Origin: Isochrysis galbana
Taxonomy: Eukaryota > Haptophyta > Isochrysidales > Isochrysidaceae
Length of the DNA stretch: 64,000 nucleotides
NCBI GenBank assembly: GCA_018136815.1
Contig: CM030937.1
Coordinates: 2,903,820 to 2,967,819, forward strand
Direction: 5' to 3'
In this document: positions 57,684 to 64,000 of the stretch, piece after piece
How the letters are laid out: every line of letters starts with the position of its first letter
Position numbering within the stretch: the stretch's first letter is position 1
Program-made: the position numbers and the translations under genes
The notes under the pieces: model-generated
Database searches by the model: none
Seen by the model: the letters and a program-made list of their open reading frames with translations, nothing else
What the model was told of the DNA's origin: nothing

Positions 57684-58224
57684 GGCTTGAAGGAGGCGGG
57701 CAGCGCCACTTGCGGACACGGGTTTGACTGGCCTGCTAGCAGGAGCTACCGACAACGGGGAGATAGTCGAGATGGTAAGTTGGGCAAGCTGTTTGGGCCG
57801 GTGTGCATCGGCAAGCTCTCACTCAAGGAGCTCCTGTTCGCACGCCAGACGTGTTGATCTGAGGCGCCATATGTCGACAGCTCTCTTCACGTTGCACGGG
57901 TGCATATCTATCGAGGTTCTCTTGAGGAGCAACGGAACGGATTCGGGCATTGTTTTTCGAAAGTGGGCTAGTTTCGGAATGACCCCCCCAAGAAATGCTG
58001 GGAAACTCGTGTATATGTATGTTTGGGGTAATAATCAACCATCAACCATCAACGCCAACGCGCTACCTATAGCCTATAGATTATTGATTATCGGTCGTAT
58101 CAAAGAATAAAGAAGCAAACTTCTGCAAATATTCGCCACCGAAGGCCCGGAGAGCCCAACTTCGAAGCGAGTCCGGGCGCGCTGCGAGACCGTTCTTGTT
58201 CATCAGCCCGTCAGCCAGGTGTCC
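57684..58224. other. No clear gene
   Basis: A possible donor (GAGATG then GTAAGT at about 57774) could mark a 3' exon of the preceding gene, but the frame does not continue past its stop. Nothing else is recognised. Confidence 0.35.
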
Positions 58225-58231
58225 CGAAGTA

Positions 58232-58400
58232 CGAACTAAGTTTGTACTTGGTACTTGGTTGACCCATGAGGGGAGCACGAGCCCCACCCTCTCTTCACTC
58301 CTCCCCTGCTGTGTGTGTGTGTGTGGGGGGGGGGGGGGGGCACCCACTCCTTGGCCTAGCCCTATGGCGTGTCGGGGGCAGAATGCCCTCCTAACCCATT
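58232..58400 (+). mobile_element. HP element 5' fragment with GT microsatellite
   Basis: Hairpin-like AACTAAGTTTGTACTTGG is followed by a duplicated TACTTGGT, then CCCATGAGGGGAGCACGAGCC as in HP copies. A (GT)n(G)n run at 58309-58339 interrupts it. Confidence 0.6.
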
Positions 58401-58769
58401 CCCCGTCCCCACAGACCACAGACTACAGACTCAGCACCTGACTCTCTGACTCTCTCACTCTCTGCTCTCTGGCCCACAAGCCACAAGGGCCTGTCGCATC
58501 CGCGATCGACCTTTTTGTTTTAGAAGTCGTCTGCGTTTCTATGTCAATTCCTTGTAGGCTAGTCACCGTCGCATCATCCTACATTCGCCTTCTTTGCCCT
58601 TGCCTCCTTTGTCGCCTCCCTCCCTTGTCGCCTGCTTTGCCCCTCGCCTGGCTTACCTCCTTGCGTGCTCCTAGCGTTTTAAGGTTAAGTCGCGCGTTCA
58701 GGTATCGCCGGGGTGCAAGGAACCAAGGAACCACCCCCTTGTGTGGCCCTATCTCTCAGGCCAGGTTGT

Positions 58770-60062
58770 TCTGTCATATATGATATCATATATGATATCT
58801 CAGTATTAGTTGCTCTAGACCTGATACTGAGTGTCATATGACAAGACTAGAGCCTACAATTCAACTTGTTTTACTAGTACAAGTTCAGGCGCGGGAAATA
58901 CCGGCGCTCCCAGCTCCGAGCCCCCCCCCCCCCCCAATGGCCGCCAACCTGATGTGCAGCAACGATGGCGGCGGCGACGACGGCGATGACGAGTGTCACA
59001 CCGCCGTGGAGTGGGGGCGGCGCCATGCATGTGGAGACGCTCCAGGGGTGCTGCTGTGTAAGCAGATTTTTATCATAATGGCGGGTACAACTATCAGTAA
59101 AACTGATAGGGTCATGGGGGCCCCGTGCCCCCCCTCCTCCATCGCAGACACCCCCTGGGTGGGCCTGCACACTCAACCTCAGCCCCTGCCTGCTGGCAGG
59201 GGCTGAGCTGACATCACTCTGGCACAGACCCTCGCCGAGCGCGCATCGCGCGCCGCACGCATTCGCCTGCACTGGCCCCTGATCGTACTGACCCCCCACT
59301 CCACCACTGAGCCACAGACCACCTGAGCCGCCAGGAGGGCACCCAGGACCAGCGAGGCCAGCGAGGGAGAGGCAGGAGAGGCCAGGGGCCCAGCCCCAGC
59401 CTCCACTGCCCCCTGAGCTGGCCCAGCTGGCCCTCTGGGGGGACCCGAGGGTCCCCTGCTCAGAGGGGTGCCATGGCGCGCGCAGGCATCGCACGCCCGT
59501 AAGAGAACGAAGAGAACCGCGAGAAAAGAACGACAAAAAAACCGACGCGATCTGACCCAAGAAAAGGTAAGACTCACGCCTGTTTACGGTATGTTTACAG
59601 GCCGACACCCCGAGCGACACACGAATGCCGCGAAAACGCGGAGATACTTGAAAAAGACGCGAGAAGAGGGAGCCGAGACCTCCCAGGGGCACGAAGTGTC
59701 ACATGCAACAGGCGTTTACGTTTGTTTTGCCACAGGAACACCACACCAGCAGGTCTGCCCCGGCCCACCCCCTGCACTTGGCCCGTTGTAGTGCACGCGG
59801 GCCCCCCCCCCCGATACCAAAGACAAAGGAATGAAGGGGGTGGTGTAAGGGAGTGAGTAAACTGGGGTATAGGCGATGTCGTGAGTGAGTACCGTGAGTA
59901 CGTGGACTGTATAGCTAGCGTGAGTAGCCCGAATCTTCAGATGTTTTATTATTATCATAATGGCGGGTTTATAAGTGTAGATGTTTGGAGTGAGTATCAT
60001 ATGATATTAGATGTATGATATCATACTCAGTTCCATGGCAAGTGTCATATGACGGTATGACG
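58770..60062. mobile_element. FB-1 fold-back element
   Basis: Inverted ends CCAGGTTGTTCTGTCAT and its partner ATGACGGAACAACTTGG, each followed inward by palindromic ATGATATCAT and CATATGACA sequence. CCCTCAGG-like sequence occurs on both sides in repeat K, suggesting a short target duplication. It has no transposase; its interior is occupied by an HP retroelement. Confidence 0.65.
59084..59950 (+). mobile_element. HP element with target-site duplication and tail
   Basis: Begins ACAACTATCAGTAAAACTGA and continues to ATG at 59114 (MGAPCPPSSIADTPWVGLH...). The core module is at 59325-59440, a GTAAGA...TTTACAG segment at about 59565-59600, and the 3' end is TCTTCAGATGTTTTATTATTA. TCATAATGGCGGGT stands on both sides (about 59070-59083 and 59953-59966), so it is a clear target-site duplication of about 14 bp. 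Duplication plus simple-sequence tail indicate target-primed reverse transcription. Non-autonomous. Confidence 0.75.
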
Positions 60063-60409
60063 GAACAACTTGGCCCTCAGGTGTTGGCCGTTGGATTATA
60101 TCATTATATCGTGGCGCTGCTTTACTTCGGTCTTCATCAGTTCACTTAACTAAGGGTTTTCGAAAGATTCCTTCCTTATTTATTCCTGCGCGTAACTGTC
60201 GCCCCGTCGGATCGTCCGCCGCCCCGTCGCTCTCTTGTCGGCATTCTCTTTCTCTTCCTTGTTCGGTCTGTCAGTAGGTCCCTGTGCGTTCCGTGATGAA
60301 GATACGTAAGTGTGGAAGAGTGTTGATGTGAGTGCGGCGTCGTGTCTCGTGTCGTCAGACCGTCGGAGGTCGGAGGGACTCTATCCGTTCTGTCGTACGT
60401 CTGTCGTTC

Positions 60410-61364
60410 AGGCGGCTTGCTTGCCTTCATTTGGTCTCCTTTCCCTCAGGGTTTCTTCCCCTCCCGTGGGGACTCTCACCCTACCATGAGCCCCCCCGCG
60501 AGCACCCCGAAGGAGAGGCCCTGTCTGTACGCGGGGAGTTGTCAGATTTGGGCCCCTCGAAAACCGCGCATTCTTGTCAAAACCGCGCACTAATCTGACA
60601 ACATTCCGCGTGCGGGGGTAGGGGGGGAAATCAACAACTTTCTGGGAGCGCTGCACGAGTTGGGGAGGAGGACTGGTGTGCTGCGTCTCACGTGCATGCT
60701 GACGACTCTGAAGAAACCAAGCAGCGCAAGAAGCGGGAGCTGCGGCGTTGGGACGCGGCAGGGAGAGGCAAGGGAGGCCAGGGCCCAGCCCCAGCCTCCT
60801 CTGCCCCCTGAGCTGGCTTCTAGTGGCGCCAGGAGAGAGGGAGGCGGCGGCGGCCAAGCAGCCACCCGCGTCAAAAAACAAGCGCCCCCCCCCCAAAAAT
60901 AAAGCACCCCCAAAACAAAAGGCGCTCCCGTGTGCGTGCGAGCCTAAATTGTAACAATGGGGAACGCCCCCGGGCGCGTCGATAGGAATGGCTTTGGAAC
61001 GGGAAAGTACGAGGTGAACCTCCAGGACCCCAAGCAGGCATCTGTGCGGGTGGGGGGTTGACCCCAACCGGCGGCGGCGGACTGATGCTGTCCAATGCTT
61101 CCGCCATAACCTGCATGGCAGATTTAGAAGTGGCATATGGCGGAAAGAGAGGTAAGATGAATTTTTTAAAGTTATCGTCCATCTTTCTTATGATCCATTG
61201 TCCATTGCAATCGCTTGCGTACTACATCATCAGCCGCCATTCCATTTATAGACATGGTTGAGCACTGTGAGGTGGGTGCCTTTGCTTAAATACTAGACGA
61301 TTTTTTTTGTGCCGGCGCATCGCGTATTTGGAAACGAGGGGTACCAAATGAAGGCAAACGACCT
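60410..61364 (+). mobile_element. TIR-1 element carrying HP core and a virus-like fragment
   Basis: Ends match those of 40734-41663 (TTGCCTTCATTTGGT; GGTACCAAATGAAGGCAA). The left interior keeps CTCACCCTACCATGAGCCCCCC as in the other copy. The middle carries the HP core module (60745-60835). Further right is a fragment matching 39180-39260 of the virus-like island, plus a frame reading MDDNFKKFILPLFPPY on the minus strand. It interrupts repeat K at a CGTTCTTCGTTCG-type site, with possible TCGTTC duplication. No transposase. Confidence 0.7.
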
Positions 61365-61735
61365 TCTTCGTTCTTCGTTCGTCGCTCTCGTTCTCGTCGT
61401 TCTCGTTCCCGTTCTCGTCCCTCGTTCTCAACACTCCATCAGTACCAAACCACTCCCTCAGCCTCAGCCTCAGCCTCTCCATTTCCAATCGCCCCGCCAT
61501 GTCCGCTCCGCCGCTCCGTCCTCGCGCTCGCGCTCGCCCAAGCCCGTCCCCGTCCTCCCGCCTTCCTCTGCTGAGGAGGTGGTCAAGCCCGCCATGCCAT
61601 CACTCTCCGCCGCTCCCGCCGCGTTTACTGCCGATCGTTCCCCTTCCGTCTCGTCGCATATCGAGCCAGTGGTCATGCTCGATCCGTCAGGGCCAGCCCA
61701 TTCATTGCTCCAACCCCAACTTCTACCTGTAAACA

Positions 61736-62175
61736 AGCACAGACAAGAAAACTCTTACCTGTGCTCTACAAGTCTACCATTCCTAATGATGTTCTCCTCT
61801 CAAGCAAGGGCGACACTTGTCCCCCCCCCCCTCCCCTCCCCTTTCCACCCCTCTTCGCCTTTTTCTTCTCTTCTTCCCTTCTCTTTCTCTCTCTCTCGCT
61901 GGCTTTCGGTGGCGGTCTCGCTCCCCCCCCCCCCCCCCTCTCCCTCTCCCTCTTCCCTCTTCCCTCTCCCACACTCTCGTCTCACGTGGCAGCCGTGTAC
62001 TCTTTCTCTCACTCCTCTCCGTCTTGGACGGTCTTCCACCCCACAAAGTGAGAGAGGAGGAGTAGTGCCTGACCCATTAGAGAATCTATCGGGGGAGGAG
62101 AGAAGAAACACGAACGAACGAGCCACGCGAGAAGCGCGGGTGTGCTCTCGGCAGCGAGGGGCAGCGAGGCGAGAG
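61736..62175. promoter_or_regulatory. Pyrimidine-rich 5' region of the globin gene
   Basis: CT tracts and a C run at about 61925-61938 dominate to 61980. The last 100 bases before the ATG are purine-rich. Promoter and 5' UTR are inferred from position. Confidence 0.35.
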
Positions 62176-63008
62176 ATGGACCTAAAAGCTCAGCTCGTGC
62201 AGCAGTCGTGGGCAAAGACGGAGGCGCTTGGGATGCAGACCGTCGGCGTCCTCTTCTTCAAGCGCATCTTCGACATCGCGCCTGAGGCGTTACAGCTCTT
62301 TTCCTTCCGGGAGGAGCCCAACGTGAGAGAGTGGTGGTGGCGCGCGCGTGAGCGGCAGCCTCTCTGCCCCTGGAAGGCATGCTTGGCCTTGGCGGCATCC
62401 TCGGCGGGCGGGGACACGTACCCATGCTCTCAATTCTACATGCCATTCTCCGTGCCGGTCGGAGCTCATCGGCGCCTGCTGTCACCCAAGTACGCCCAGT
62501 TGGCACTGCTGCTCATTGTTGGGTCCTCCTTCTGTTTGTGCAGATCTACGAGAGCGAGGCGTTGAAGCACCACGCCATCAGTGTTCTGTCGACAGTAGGC
62601 GCTGCGGTAGCTGGACTTGGCGATCTACAAAAATTGGTTCCGATACTGGAAGACTTAGGCAAGAGGCACGTCAACTACGGTGTCAAGGCGGAGCACTACA
62701 ACATCATTGGCGAGGCTTTGATTGACACTTTAGCCTTGAGCCTTGGGCCTGCATTCACGCCCGAGGTGAAATGCGAATGGATGAAGGTGTACTCCATAGT
62801 CGCAAACACAATGAAAGGTGACAACTACAAGGTCGAAAGTCTTCATGGTAGTGCTGATGACTGGTATATGGCCACGGACCCTAGATTGCGCTGTGCTCCG
62901 CCTTCTAGTGTGGAACGGCTACATGCTGTAGCAAAGTCCAAGGCTGCAGCCGACGACTGGTACATGGGCTCATCGCTAACAACTGCAACGTCGCGCTATA
63001 ATCCATAA
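62176..63008 (+). CDS. Neuroglobin-like globin
   Basis: Exon 1 62176-62322 (49 codons) joins exon 2 from 62544 over a 221-bp GT-AG intron in phase 0. The fold is clear: AQLVQQSWAK (helix A), VLFFKRIFDIAPEALQLFSF (B to CD, with Phe42 or Phe44 as the CD1 Phe), distal His59 in ALKHHAISVL, proximal His91 in DLGKRHVNYGV, then GEALIDTLALSLGPAFTPEV and a final helix to NTMKGDNYK (about residue 150). Such globins bind O2 or NO and often act in redox or NO detoxification. The frame continues about 50 residues past the fold to a stop at 63008 with an odd duplicated ADDWYM; a donor at TACAAG/GTCGAA near 62830 would instead end the exon, so the true 3' end is uncertain. Total to 63008 is 204 residues. 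Confidence 0.85.
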
Positions 63009-63422
63009 GAAGCGATGCATCAAGAGCCATCCTCATTTTCAATGCGTATCGCCGGTGTCTTGCCAACGATTCTCGCGGCTCTTGTCCTATTGTGACCACA
63101 GAGTTGTGGAAGACTATGCAGAGGGGTCGCTCGCCTCCATGACGCTTGCTGCCCCAGGGGTGCTGAAACGGTGGCGCATCTTCCGGTTGTTGAGCTACAA
63201 CCGGATATGGTTCGATAGGAATTCATGTACCTCGAACATTTACATTGACAACACTATGCCTCTGCGGCTTGGACTTTGAACGTGTGACGCACAGGCCGGC
63301 ATCTATGCGGGCAATATTTTCCTGTGATGTGTGAAGCAACGTGTGTTTCAAGTCGCCCGAGCGACTTCCCGGTTGAGCTCATTGCAGCCGAGCAGGAGCT
63401 CGCGATGTCCAGCACGTGCAAG
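63009..63422. other. No clear gene
   Basis: Possible 3' UTR or last exon of the globin gene. No motif is recognised in short frames. Confidence 0.35.
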
Positions 63423-63990
63423 AACTAAGTTTATACTTGGTCGCAATGGAGCGCACCGCCGCGACTCCCCTCTCCTTCGGGCCCCCCGCTGAGGGCGCCC
63501 CCCCAGTACCCATGGAGCAGTCGCTGGCGAAGCGACCGCGTCCGCCCGCGGAGGCCGAGCAGGTGCGTGCGACTCGCGTCGCGCCACACGGCCCGTGGCC
63601 TCGGCCACGCCACCCTCAGCAGCCTTGCTGGTCCCCCTCATGGGAGACAGCAGGCTGTGGACCCCACCCGGCCTACACCAGACGAGACACGCCAACCCTC
63701 CAACAGGCATGCCTTATGGCAGAGGCCTCACTCACCCTGGAGAAGGCCGCGCCGCCTTGGCGGCGCGGCCCGAGACCGGGTGGCCCTTATGGGCACACTC
63801 CTCATACAACAACAGATACGCACAACTCCAGAGGACTGGCACACAAACGCACACCATGGCGAGACACCCCCGGACCTACACAAGGGAGGGAACCAAGGAG
63901 AAGGACAGCACATGCCACAAAATGTCACCGTTCGCACGCTCACCCCAAACCCCCCTACCCTCTGATCCGGATAAAGGTGATCCTGTCAGA
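63423..63990 (+). mobile_element. HP head with 39-codon exon and 160-bp intron
   Basis: Hairpin at 63423-63440 (AACTAAGTTTATACTTGG), ATG at 63446. Exon 1 (63446-63562) encodes MERTAATPLSFGPPAEG to KRPRPPAEAEQ, again 39 residues. A GTGCGT donor and GGCAG acceptor bound a 160-bp intron (63563-63722). Exon 2 reads RPHSPWRRPRRLGG, ARDRVALMGT and continues to 63965. The copy may extend past the window edge. Confidence 0.7.
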
Positions 63991-64000
63991 TGATGAACAA

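Larger units (their letters stand above)
58495..61735 (+). repeat. Repeat K, copy interrupted by two other elements
   Basis: Segments 58495-58768, 60063-60409 and 61365-61735 line up in order with the uninterrupted K at 48121-47225. The gaps are filled by the fold-back element FB-1 (58770-60062) and a TIR-1 element (60410-61364). Total K length, about 990 bp, agrees with the intact copy. Confidence 0.75.

Overview
The window looks like nuclear DNA of a GC-rich, intron-bearing eukaryotic alga with a secondary red-type plastid. Support comes from spliced genes with short GT-AG introns (about 100-220 bp), plastid biogenesis genes (a CCB4-like cytochrome b6f assembly factor, a signal-peptide-bearing PDZ-PPR protein, a small Tat-like lumen protein), an intron with a GC-AG boundary, and remnants of large-DNA-virus or Polinton-like elements. 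A haptophyte fits best, but that is inference; no rRNA or plastid marker is present to settle it.

Host genes, left to right: PDZ-PPR fusion (4978-1442, -), small lumen protein (6197-6544), divergent CRAL-TRIO protein (9733-8744, -), unknown two-exon protein (12050-13310), SP-RING SUMO-ligase-like protein (15540-16280), CCB4-like factor (16819-17595), multipass membrane protein (23164-21806, -), NMA111-type HtrA protease (28506-33553, eleven exons), a large disordered coiled-coil protein (43787-46822), long-chain acyl-CoA synthetase (52585-49569, -, seven exons), a putatively N-myristoylated protein (56772-57683) and a neuroglobin-like globin (62176 onward). The genes appear functionally unrelated; I see no operon-like or pathway clustering.

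The rest is dominated by mobile DNA. I use working names. HP: hairpin-headed retroelements whose 5' end is a short palindrome (core CTAAGT-TTAT-ACTTAG or CTATCAGT-AA-ACTGATAG) just before an ATG; some carry a 39-codon first exon followed by an apparent intron, some share an about 85-bp core module, and some end in a TTA-rich tail. LINE fragments (endonuclease at 42.9 kb, reverse transcriptase at 34.1-35.2 kb) lie head-to-head against HP 5' ends, as expected for 5'-inverted LINE insertions. K: an about 0.9-kb repeat seen uninterrupted at 47.2-48.1 kb and twice-interrupted at 58.5-61.7 kb. TIR-1: about 0.93-0.95-kb inverted-repeat elements carrying captured exons. FB-1: a fold-back element. D, E, G and I are further dispersed repeats. 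A hAT-like transposase lies at 53.8-55.2 kb and fossil LTR elements at 18.1-19.8 and 24.2-25.6 kb.

From 36.0 to 42.0 kb there is a lower-GC island of virus-like, mostly minus-strand reading frames, interrupted by minisatellites, a leucine-rich-repeat host fragment and a TIR-1 insertion. It is treated as a broken fossil.
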